From contig NZ_VKKG01000004.1 in NCBI RefSeq assembly GCF_007197885.1, positions 124,001-188,000 of the forward strand: DNA of 64,000 nt, given 5' to 3'. The stretch's first letter is position 1. Each line of letters begins with the position of its first letter. The translations under genes and the position numbers were made by a program. Below, piece by piece: positions 44,806 through 52,821 of the stretch. The notes below the pieces were generated by a model. That model did not search any database. It worked only from the letters and a program-made list of their open reading frames with translations, and was not told where the DNA came from. The DNA is from Tessaracoccus rhinocerotis (GTDB lineage: Bacteria > Actinomycetota > Actinomycetes > Propionibacteriales > Propionibacteriaceae).

Positions 44806-45594
44806 ATGACCAGCTCCAGCAACATCCGCCACCTCTACGCGGCGCAGCGGCACGACAGGATCGTGGCCGAGGCGCGGGCGGAGGGCCGCGTGGACGTCAG
44901 CGGGCTGGCCGAGCGGCTGAAGGTCACGCCGGAGACCGTCCGGCGTGACCTGACGCTCCTCGAACGCCGCGGCCTCGTGCGGCGCGTCCACGGCGGCGCG
45001 CTGCCGGTGACCCTCACCGAGCACGAGCCCACCGTCACCGAGCGCCTCGGGCGCGCCACCATGGAGAAGGAACGGATCGCGATGAGGGCGGTCCAGGAAC
45101 TCCCGGAGGAGGGCGTGATCCTGCTCGACGCCGGCACCTCCACCCTCGCGCTGGCGCGGGTGCTGCCCAACCGCAGCGGCCTGGCCGTGGTGACCAACTC
45201 CGTCACCATCGCCGCCACCCTGATGGAGCGCGGGAACCTCACGGTCCACGTGCTGGGCGGCCGGATCCGCGGCCGCACCGGCGCCGCCGTCGGCTCGTGG
45301 GCGATGAAGGCCCTGGCCGAACTGGCCATCGACGTCGTCTTCCTGGGCGCAAACGGGTTCACCCTGGACCGCGGCTTCACCACCCCCGACGAGGTGGAGG
45401 CCGACGTCAAGCGCGCGATGGTGGCCGCCGCGCGCCGCTCCATCGTGCTCGCCGACGCCACCAAGGCCGGCCAGGTGCACTTCCAACGGTTCGCCGCACC
45501 GTCGGACATCGAACTCCTCATCACCGACGACCGGCTCGACGACGAGACCGCCGAGGCCTTCGAGGACGCAGGAACCGAGGTGCTCAGAGCATGA
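44806..45594 (+). CDS. DeoR/GlpR-family sugar-phosphate-responsive repressor
   Basis: A 262-aa regulator. The N-terminal winged helix is VDVSGLAERLKVTPETVRRDL. The C-terminal sensor (about 75-255) has the family motifs ILLDAGTST, LAVVTNS and LGANGFTLDRGFTT, which bind a phosphorylated sugar, often fructose 1-phosphate or similar. It starts 16 nt after the dehydrogenase, and its stop overlaps the next start as ATGA. It probably represses the operon from the candidate operator near 41.74 kb. Confidence 0.92.
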   Translation: MTSSSNIRHLYAAQRHDRIVAEARAEGRVDVSGLAERLKVTPETVRRDLTLLERRGLVRRVHGGALPVTLTEHEPTVTERLGRATMEKERIAMRAVQELPEEGVILLDAGTSTLALARVLPNRSGLAVVTNSVTIAATLMERGNLTVHVLGGRIRGRTGAAVGSWAMKALAELAIDVVFLGANGFTLDRGFTTPDEVEADVKRAMVAAARRSIVLADATKAGQVHFQRFAAPSDIELLITDDRLDDETAEAFEDAGTEVLRA

Positions 45595-46517
45595 TCGTCA
45601 CCCTCACCCCCAACCCCAGCATCGACCGCACCATCGCCGTCGACCGCCTCGAGGTCGGCGGGGTCAACCGGGCGCACTCCGTGCTGGTCGACCCCGGCGG
45701 CAAGGGCGTCAACGTCTCCCGCGCGCTGGCCGCCAACGGCGTGCCCACCACCGCGATCCTGCCGCTCGGCGGGCCCGACGGCGACCTCCACAGCTCCCTG
45801 CTCGACGCCGGCGGCCTGTCCCACGTCGCCGTTGGGATCGGCGGCAACACCCGTACCAACGTCGCCATCGTCGACCCACGTGGCGGCACCACGAAGGTGA
45901 ATGAGCCCGGCCCGGAGCTCTCGGACGTCGAGGTTGCGGCCCTGCGCGCCGCGGTTCCCCGCGACGCGGAGTGGGTGGTGCTGTGCGGGAGCCTCCCGCG
46001 CGGCACGGACGCCTCACTGTTCACCGACCTGGTGGCCACGCATCCCGGCCAGGTGGTGGTGGACACCTCCGGGGCTCCGCTGGCCGCGGCCGTGGCCGCC
46101 ACGCCGTACCTGGTGAAGCCGAACCGGGAGGAGCTCGAGGAGCTGGTGGGGCGCCGTTTGGCCACCCTCGGCGACGTTCGCCAGGCCTGCCGCGAGCTGG
46201 TGGCCGGAGGCATCTCGGTCGTCGTGGCCAGCCTCGGTGCCGACGGTGCGCTGCTGACCACGGCCGACGGCGCGTGGCTGGCGAAGGCGCCCGTTGCGAA
46301 CCCGCTGTCCACGGTCGGGGCGGGTGACTGCCTGCTCGCCGGGGTGCTCTCCGCGCTGGCCGAGGACCTGCCGGCGTCAGAGGCGCTCGCCCGCGGCGTC
46401 GCATGGGGCTCCGCGGCGGTGTCGCTGCCCGGCAGCCAGGTACCCGGCCCGGGCGACGTCGCCCGGATCGGGGTGGTCGAGTTGGAGATCGACGACGCCC
46501 TGGTCCTCGCCGACTGA
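45591..46517 (+). CDS. fruK: 1-phosphofructokinase (PfkB family)
   Basis: A 308-aa PfkB-family kinase converting fructose 1-phosphate to fructose 1,6-bisphosphate. MIVTLTPNPSIDRT and GGKGVNVSRAL at the N-terminus and NTRTNVAIVDP with TKVNEPGP are characteristic of FruK and the related tagatose-6-phosphate kinases. The PfkB anion hole and catalytic base are in VGAGDCLLAG. The ATG at 45591 overlaps the repressor stop. Its presence after a hexitol PTS and an MDR dehydrogenase, with no fructose PTS gene, is unusual. It converges with meaB, 9 nt away. Confidence 0.88.
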   Translation: MIVTLTPNPSIDRTIAVDRLEVGGVNRAHSVLVDPGGKGVNVSRALAANGVPTTAILPLGGPDGDLHSSLLDAGGLSHVAVGIGGNTRTNVAIVDPRGGTTKVNEPGPELSDVEVAALRAAVPRDAEWVVLCGSLPRGTDASLFTDLVATHPGQVVVDTSGAPLAAAVAATPYLVKPNREELEELVGRRLATLGDVRQACRELVAGGISVVVASLGADGALLTTADGAWLAKAPVANPLSTVGAGDCLLAGVLSALAEDLPASEALARGVAWGSAAVSLPGSQVPGPGDVARIGVVELEIDDALVLAD

Positions 46518-46526
46518 GGCGCCGCC

Positions 46527-47543
46527 TCAGCGCGCCCAGGGCAGACCGGGAACGGCGCGGGCGTAGGCGGCGAGGATCTCCTGCGAACCCTCCAGCGCGC
46601 TCAGCGACTCGTCGGCCACCCGGGCCTCCACGTTGGCTGCCACGCCCCGCACCTCGGGGGAGGTCCGCAGCGACTCGAGCAGCTCCTCGCGCACCATGTT
46701 CCACAGCCAGTCGCGCTGCTGCGCCAGCCGCCGGGCCGTCAGCCCACCGTCGGCCTCCAGCTCGTCGCGGTGCTTCACGACTGCCGCCCACACCTCGTCC
46801 AGCCCCTGCCCGGTGTAGGAGGAGCAGGTCAGGACCGGCGCGCGGCGCTTCGTGTTGTCCGAGGTGATCAGCTTCATCGCGATGCTCAGCTCGCGGGCCG
46901 CCACCCGGGCGGCCACCTCGTTGTCGCCGTCGGCCTTGGTGATGGCGATGACGTCGGCGAGCTCGAGGATGCCGCGCTTGATGCCCTGCAGCTGGTCGCC
47001 GGTGCGGGCCACCTGCAGCATCAGGAAGGTGTCCACCATCCCGGAGACGGCGACCTCCGACTGCCCGACGCCGACGGTCTCGACCAGTACGACGTCGTGG
47101 CCGGCGGCCTCGAGCACCAGCATCGACTCGCGCGTGGCGCGGGCCACGCCGCCCAGGTGTCCGGCGGAGGGGGAGGGTCTCACGAAGGCCTGGGGCCGGT
47201 TGGCGAGGTCGGCCATGCGGGTGCGGTCGCCCAGGATCGAGCCGCCGGTGCGCGACGACGACGGGTCCACGGCCAGCACCGCCACCTTGTGGCCGTGTTC
47301 GGAGATCAGCTTGACGCCCATGGCGTCGATGAAGGTGGACTTGCCCGCTCCCGGGACTCCGGAGATGCCGACGCGGAAGGCGCCACCGGTGCGGGGCGCC
47401 AGGAGTTTCAGCAGGCTGTGCGCCTGCTCGCGGTGCTCGGGCCTGGTGGACTCCACGAGGGTGATGGCCCGGGCCACGTGCCCGCGCGACCCCTCGGCCA
47501 CCTTCTCCGCCAGCTCTTCCACACTGAGTTTGCGCACGCCCAC
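46527..47543 (-). CDS. meaB: Methylmalonyl-CoA mutase-associated GTPase MeaB
   Basis: A 338-aa G3E-family P-loop GTPase that guards loading and reactivation of the adenosylcobalamin enzyme methylmalonyl-CoA mutase. The P-loop is GVPGAGKST, followed by VDPSSSRTGGSILGDRTRM, the Mg-binding ETVGVGQSE and the base motif ITKADG. The C-terminal dimerisation arm is complete. The mutase genes are outside the window. The protein indicates a methylmalonyl-CoA/propionate route, as in Propionibacteriaceae. Confidence 0.94.
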   Translation of the reverse strand: MGVRKLSVEELAEKVAEGSRGHVARAITLVESTRPEHREQAHSLLKLLAPRTGGAFRVGISGVPGAGKSTFIDAMGVKLISEHGHKVAVLAVDPSSSRTGGSILGDRTRMADLANRPQAFVRPSPSAGHLGGVARATRESMLVLEAAGHDVVLVETVGVGQSEVAVSGMVDTFLMLQVARTGDQLQGIKRGILELADVIAITKADGDNEVAARVAARELSIAMKLITSDNTKRRAPVLTCSSYTGQGLDEVWAAVVKHRDELEADGGLTARRLAQQRDWLWNMVREELLESLRTSPEVRGVAANVEARVADESLSALEGSQEILAAYARAVPGLPWAR

Positions 47544-47611
47544 AGCCTATCGTCGGCCCTTGCGTCGTTGGCCCCGGGGTGGGTGGTCACCATGGTGCGC
47601 GCGGACATGAC

Positions 47612-47648
47612 GAGGGCCCGGCCGTCACCAGGACGGAACCGGGCCCTC
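47612..47648 (-). terminator. Hairpin terminator after the DUF5302 gene
   Basis: GAGGGCCCGG (47612-47621) pairs perfectly with CCGGGCCCTC (47639-47648), with an inner CGTC/GACG. It lies 27 nt past the small gene's stop and about 70 nt before meaB, separating the two transcripts. There is no T-run, as is common in high-GC genomes. Confidence 0.65.
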
Positions 47649-47674
47649 GCAATCCCTTTCCGGGTACTGGGGGA

Positions 47675-47860
47675 TCAGCCTCCGGACTTGCGGCGGAAGA
47701 CGCGCTTGCCGCCCACCTGTCCGTGTGCGTGGCCACCCTTGTCACGTTCCGCGTCGACCCTGGCCTGCCCCTCCTGCTCCGAAGCCTTCTTGCGCTCCAG
47801 TGCCTGACGCATGGCCTCCTTGGGGTCCAGCGGCTCTGCTGTGTCGTTGGAATCACTCAT
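47675..47860 (-). CDS. DUF5302 small protein
   Basis: A 61-aa hydrophilic, highly charged protein. The N-terminus is acidic (MSDSNDTAEPLDPKE), the middle a Lys/Arg/Glu helix (AMRQALERKKASEQEG), and the end basic (GGKRVFRRKSGG). This pattern is that of DUF5302, a small actinobacterial family of unknown function. A strong hairpin follows it, which supports an expressed gene. It is divergent from the large metallophosphoesterase gene by 175 bp. Confidence 0.75.
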   Translation of the reverse strand: MSDSNDTAEPLDPKEAMRQALERKKASEQEGQARVDAERDKGGHAHGQVGGKRVFRRKSGG

Positions 47861-48035
47861 GTCAGCAAGCGTACTTCGCTCCCGGGCCGGGGAACCGCTG
47901 GCGCGCGGAACTCGCCTCCGGCACGTTCAACCGTCGTTAACCCGCCGTTGGCAAGGAGTTGCCCGGGAGGTCACCTTGCTCGCGTTGGATGTGAGCCGGT
48001 CTCCGGGCAGGAGGCGCGAATGATGGAGGACGAGG

Positions 48036-51000
48036 ATGACGATGAGGAAAACAGGCGCGATCGCGGCGGTGTCCGCGATGCTCGTGACGTCGGTGGCGGC
48101 CATGGTGGTCCCGGCGAGTGCGGCGGAGCTCCCCGAGCTGGTGGTGACCGAGATCGCCCCCGACCATGCGAGCTACGACAACTTCGAGTTCTTCGAGATC
48201 ACGAACACCACTGCGACACCCGTGGACCTGGCCGACTACGCCGTGGCCTACAGCTACGTCGACTCCGACGACACCACCCGCGACGTCCCCCTCGACGTCG
48301 AGCCGGCGGTGATCCCGGCCGGCGGAGTCGTGGCGGTCTGGCTGCAGTACACCACCGCGACGGTGGACTCGTTCTCGTTCACCGACGAGGACTTCCGCGC
48401 CCAGTGGGGTGACGCGGCCAGCAGCTACACCATCCTCAAGGCCGCGGGTCAGTCCGGCATGGCCAACGGCGGCGACCGCGGCATCCGCCTCACCGGCCCC
48501 GACGGCGCCATGGTCTGGTCCCACTACCCGGTGGGTTCGGTCTCCACCAGCGGCACCGCCCACTTCGCCGTCACCGACGGCCAATCGCAGGCGCTGTTCG
48601 CTTCTGACGCGGCCGGCACCCCCGGCGTCGTCGACCCGGCCCAGGTGCTGGCGCCCTCGCCGTCGCCCACCCCGACGACGACACCCACCGCGGAGCCCAC
48701 GGAGGAGCCCACCGCAGAGCCCTCGCCCCAGCCGACCGCGACGCCGGACCCGGCGATCGACGTCGCCCTGCTGCAGGTGACCGAGCTGCTGCCCGACAGC
48801 AGCAACGTCGGCGGCTCGGACGGCTTCGAGTTCATCGAGCTGTACAACCCCACCACCGCGGACATCGACTTCACCGACTTCAAGATCAACTACCTCTACC
48901 CGGCGGCCGACCTGACCATCGGCAGCTCCGCGCTGTGGCCCTCGGAGCCCGCCGACGTCGTCATCGGCTCCGGCGAGACGCTCGTCCTGTGGATCAAGAA
49001 CGGCCCCAACGACGCACTCACCGCCGCCGACTTCAACGCCAAGTTCGGCACCTCGCTGGTGGCCGGCGAGAACCTCGTGGAGATCCCCTCGGGCGGCATG
49101 GCCAACGGCAGCCTCCGCGGCGTCGACGTCATCACCAACACCGGCATCACGATCAGCCGGACCTACTACAACCACGTCACCGGGGTCGACCACACCCAAC
49201 CCGACCAGGGCATCCACTACACCGGCACCGCTGACAAGGCGCTGCAGGACATCCTCGAGATCGCTCCGGCCACGCCCGGACGCGTCGAGGTCGGCAGGCA
49301 GGTGCCCGGTGGCCTGATGGTGCTCGCCGAGGACACCGTCGCCCCGCACGTGACCGACCAGACGGCCGCGACCATCGCGCCCGACCAGGACTTCGACATC
49401 GTCCACGCCATCACCGACGACGTGCTGGTCCGCACCGCGACCCTGCACGTGCAGAGCAACGTCGACGCCGCCCCCCTGGCCTACAACCTCGTCTCCGGCG
49501 CCGAGGACACCTACACCTTCACCATCCCGGCGGCGGACCTCACCGGCAAGCGCCACTACGATTACTGGCTGACCACCACCGACGGTACGAAGGTGACCAC
49601 CACGGACGCCACCCGCGTCGTGCTCGAGGGCGTCAATACCGACCCGCTCCGACTCAACGTCACCGACGGCCAGTTCCTCTCCGGCACCACCCAGCTCGTG
49701 GTGGGGGCCGATGGTGGCACCGACGGCGTGTCCCTCAGCGTCGCCGGTGACGACGTCACCGCCGGCCTGGTGCCCGCGCTGGAGGGCAAGCCGGTCTTCG
49801 TGTTCGAGGCCAGCCAGACCGACGCCTACTTCCAGAACGGCGTCCTGGTGGGCGAGGACGTCCTGCACGTCTTCGACGAGGGCTTCTACGGTGAGTGGGT
49901 GACCGTCTCGGTGCCCGTCGACGAGTCCTACCTCACCCGGGGCGACGACCTCACCGTCGAGATCTGGGCAGGCACCAAGAAGGCCCCCGAGATCGACGTG
50001 AACGAGAACAACGACGACTTCGAGGTTCGCAACCTGCGCCTCGTCCTGCCCGACGGCCGCACCCTGCGCGACGCCGGGTTCGTCGACCCCGCCACCTCGC
50101 TGCGCATGGGTGACTCCGCCGGGAAGTACGAGTTCTACGAGGCCACCTACGCCGTCCCGGCCGACGCCTTCTCCGGGCTCGGCCACACCTGGGACACCAC
50201 CGCCGTCGCCGACGGCCCCCACCATGTCCTGGCCACGCGCGGCGCCGACTCCGCAACGGCCGACGTCGTGGTGGACAACACCGCCCCGAGCATCACCGCG
50301 AGCATCGCCGACGGCTCCACCCAGAAGGGCGAGTTCGTCCTCGACGCCACCGTGACCGACGCGGGCTCCGGCGTGGACTCAGTCCTCGTCACCCTCGACG
50401 GGCAGGCCATCGAGACCCCCCACGAGACCTCCTCCCTGCTGCTGGCGGCGGGCGGCCACGTCCTCGAGGTCCGCGCCGCTGACGCGCTGGGCAACCGGAC
50501 CGTGTCCACCGTCGCCTTCACCACCCCCGAGGAGCAGCCGGGCGCCGCGCTCGAAGGCCCGGCCGAGGGCGCCGAGGTCGCTGCGGGCGTAGAGCTGTCC
50601 GCCGTCGTCACCGACCCCACCGACGACGTCCTGTCCGGCTCCTTCAACGTCGGGCACCGGCTGACCGCCGCCGATGGTGAGGTCGCCCTGACCGGCGGCG
50701 TCACGAACGACGCCAGCGCCACCGACCGCAGCGCCGAGGCGGTCGAACTCGGCGAGGCCGTCACCAGCGGCGAGTTCCTGCCGTACGAGATCCTGGCCGT
50801 CGACGTGCCGGAGGGCGCCGGCGACGACTACCGCGCGCGGCTGGCCTGGAGCGGCGAGATCAACGCCGGCCAGCGCGTCAGCATGAGCGTCCTGACGACC
50901 GACGGAGTCTGGCACCGCGTCGCGGAGCAGGTCGCACCCGTCGGCGACGGACTGGTCGCGGTGGACCTCGAGGCCGTGGTCCCGGCGGCGGGCCACGCCG

Positions 51001-52718
51001 TGGAGGGCCAGATCAGGGTGCTCGTCCAGCACAGCGACGGCTGGGCCGGCGGCAACCTCACCGAACGCGGAGACGCCGTCGACGCGTTCCACCCGGAGGC
51101 CGAACCGCGCTCGACCTACGACTTCACCGTCGCCCACATCAGCGACACCCAGTACTACAACGCGAACGCCGACTACTACCAGCACCAGACGTCGATCAAC
51201 GACTTCCTGCTGGCGGAGCGGGACAACCTGAACCTGCAGTACGTCGCCCACACCGGTGACATCGTGGACAACAACGAGATCCCCGTCCAGTGGGAGCGGG
51301 CCAACCCCGCCTACGCGCTCTTCGACGAGGCCGGCCTGCCCTACGGCGTGCTCGCGGGCAACCACGACGTCTCACAGGCCAGCAACGACTACACCGAGTA
51401 CAGCCGGCACTTCGGGGAGGCGCGCTTCGCCGGGAACCCCTGGTATGGCGGGTCGCACCTGGACAACCGCGGCCACTACGACCTGTTCTCCGCCGGCGGC
51501 ATCGACTTCATCCACGTCTTCATGGGCTGGGGGGCCGGTGACGAGCAGATCGACTGGATGAACTCGGTGCTGGCTGCGCACCCGGAGCGGATCGCCGTCG
51601 TCGACCTGCACGAGTACATGCTCACCACCGGTGGGCTCGGGGCCCTGCCGCAGCGCATCCTCGACGAGGTGATCGCGGTGAACCCGAACGTCCGGATGGT
51701 GCAGTCGGGCCACTACCACGACGCCTTCACGCGCACCGACACCTTCGACGACGACGGCGACGGCACCGCCGAGCGCACCGTCGTGTCCATGCTGTTCGAC
51801 TACCAGGGACTCACCGAGGGCGGACTCGGGTACCTGCGCCTGCAGCACTACGACAACGACTCGCAGGAGCTGCGGATCCGCACCTACTCGCCGTCGCTGT
51901 CCGACTTCAACGCCGACGACCCGACCCTGGACGACGAGCACCAGAGCTTCGAGATCCCCTACTCGACGCTCGGGATCGAGCCCGTCGTGAAGTCGCTGGC
52001 CACCACCGCCTTCACCGCCGACATCCTCACCACCGAGGTCATCGGGTCCTTCGACGGCGTCGCCTCCGGCACGACGGTGCGGGTCACCTGGGACACCCCG
52101 GCGGCAGACGCGGGCTGGTACGTCGTGGTCCGCGACGAGTTCGGCGGCGAGGTCATCAGCGAGGTGCGCTCGGTCACCGTGACGGCGGCCTCCCCGTCCC
52201 CGACGCCCACGCCCTCCGCGTCGACGTCGCCCACGCCCTCGGCCGGGCCGACGCCCGCGCCGACGCCCGCGCCGTCGCGCCCGAGCGTCCCGGACAGCGG
52301 CCTGAAGGCGCCGTACGAGGTCCCCGGATTCCACGACCTCAACGGTCGGCGCTGGTTCACCGAGTGCGAGCCGTACTCGCAGACCATCCGCTGCACCACC
52401 AGCATCTGGGCCACCACGGTGGTCCAGGGCGCGGCCGGGTTCCGGCAGACCAACCAGTGGGTCTTCAACAACATGACCTACCTGCCGTACCTCGACCGGA
52501 CAGCGTGGGCTGCCAACCCGCTCGGGCACGCAGGTGCGTGGACCGCGGACGACGGGCGCCGCTGGCGGACCGAGTGCGACACCGCCACCACCGGCCGGGG
52601 TGGCTGCCGCACCTACGTCGAGGCGTCGGTGGTCACCTCCGACGTGGTGGCCGGACAGCGCACCTACCGTTGGACCACCCAGTGGGTGTTCAACAACCTG
52701 GTCCGCTTCAAGAACTGA
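48036..52718 (+). CDS. Giant secreted metallophosphoesterase with lamin-tail domains and C-terminal tandem-Cys module
   Basis: A 1560-aa exported protein. The ATG at 48036 follows GGAGG by 6 nt; a signal peptide ends near PASA-A (residue 29). Two lamin-tail (LTD) domains (about 31-200 and 243-420) are joined by a Thr/Pro/Glu linker. Ig-like and beta-sandwich segments fill about 430-1020. The calcineurin-like phosphoesterase domain (about 1028-1295) has the full motif set: HISDTQY, HTGDIVDN, AGNHD, VVDLHEY and SGHYHDA. A Ser/Thr/Pro linker then leads to the module (about 1428-1560) shared with the glycosidase at 18.2-23.3 kb. Substrate is unknown; nucleotides, phospholipids or wall phosphodiesters are possible. 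No LPXTG motif or C-terminal helix is present. Confidence 0.88.
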   Translation: MTMRKTGAIAAVSAMLVTSVAAMVVPASAAELPELVVTEIAPDHASYDNFEFFEITNTTATPVDLADYAVAYSYVDSDDTTRDVPLDVEPAVIPAGGVVAVWLQYTTATVDSFSFTDEDFRAQWGDAASSYTILKAAGQSGMANGGDRGIRLTGPDGAMVWSHYPVGSVSTSGTAHFAVTDGQSQALFASDAAGTPGVVDPAQVLAPSPSPTPTTTPTAEPTEEPTAEPSPQPTATPDPAIDVALLQVTELLPDSSNVGGSDGFEFIELYNPTTADIDFTDFKINYLYPAADLTIGSSALWPSEPADVVIGSGETLVLWIKNGPNDALTAADFNAKFGTSLVAGENLVEIPSGGMANGSLRGVDVITNTGITISRTYYNHVTGVDHTQPDQGIHYTGTADKALQDILEIAPATPGRVEVGRQVPGGLMVLAEDTVAPHVTDQTAATIAPDQDFDIVHAITDDVLVRTATLHVQSNVDAAPLAYNLVSGAEDTYTFTIPAADLTGKRHYDYWLTTTDGTKVTTTDATRVVLEGVNTDPLRLNVTDGQFLSGTTQLVVGADGGTDGVSLSVAGDDVTAGLVPALEGKPVFVFEASQTDAYFQNGVLVGEDVLHVFDEGFYGEWVTVSVPVDESYLTRGDDLTVEIWAGTKKAPEIDVNENNDDFEVRNLRLVLPDGRTLRDAGFVDPATSLRMGDSAGKYEFYEATYAVPADAFSGLGHTWDTTAVADGPHHVLATRGADSATADVVVDNTAPSITASIADGSTQKGEFVLDATVTDAGSGVDSVLVTLDGQAIETPHETSSLLLAAGGHVLEVRAADALGNRTVSTVAFTTPEEQPGAALEGPAEGAEVAAGVELSAVVTDPTDDVLSGSFNVGHRLTAADGEVALTGGVTNDASATDRSAEAVELGEAVTSGEFLPYEILAVDVPEGAGDDYRARLAWSGEINAGQRVSMSVLTTDGVWHRVAEQVAPVGDGLVAVDLEAVVPAAGHAVEGQIRVLVQHSDGWAGGNLTERGDAVDAFHPEAEPRSTYDFTVAHISDTQYYNANADYYQHQTSINDFLLAERDNLNLQYVAHTGDIVDNNEIPVQWERANPAYALFDEAGLPYGVLAGNHDVSQASNDYTEYSRHFGEARFAGNPWYGGSHLDNRGHYDLFSAGGIDFIHVFMGWGAGDEQIDWMNSVLAAHPERIAVVDLHEYMLTTGGLGALPQRILDEVIAVNPNVRMVQSGHYHDAFTRTDTFDDDGDGTAERTVVSMLFDYQGLTEGGLGYLRLQHYDNDSQELRIRTYSPSLSDFNADDPTLDDEHQSFEIPYSTLGIEPVVKSLATTAFTADILTTEVIGSFDGVASGTTVRVTWDTPAADAGWYVVVRDEFGGEVISEVRSVTVTAASPSPTPTPSASTSPTPSAGPTPAPTPAPSRPSVPDSGLKAPYEVPGFHDLNGRRWFTECEPYSQTIRCTTSIWATTVVQGAAGFRQTNQWVFNNMTYLPYLDRTAWAANPLGHAGAWTADDGRRWRTECDTATTGRGGCRTYVEASVVTSDVVAGQRTYRWTTQWVFNNLVRFKN

Positions 52719-52729
52719 CCCTCCATGGG

Positions 52730-52816
52730 CCCTTCGAGGCTCGCTGGCGCTCGCCCCTCAGGGAAACTGAACCCGGTTTCCCTGAGGTGCGGGGACGCAG
52801 TCGCCGCCTCGAAGGG
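52730..52816. terminator. Nested hairpin between metallophosphoesterase and MDR gene (contains repeat family B, copy 2)
   Basis: The inner stem CCTCAGGGAAAC / GTTTCCCTGAGG (52756-52767, 52776-52787) has an 8-nt loop. The outer stem CCCTTCGAGGC / GCCTCGAAGGG is at 52730-52740 and 52806-52816. The right half, 52780-52816, is the reverse complement of 25568-25604. It lies between convergent genes and probably stops transcription both ways. Confidence 0.75.
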
Positions 52817-52821
52817 GCAAC

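Noticed and set aside
47937-50225. A 762-residue minus-strand open frame opposite the metallophosphoesterase
   Set aside because: Same low-complexity antisense composition; no ribosome site; the plus strand carries lamin-tail and Ig-like domains.
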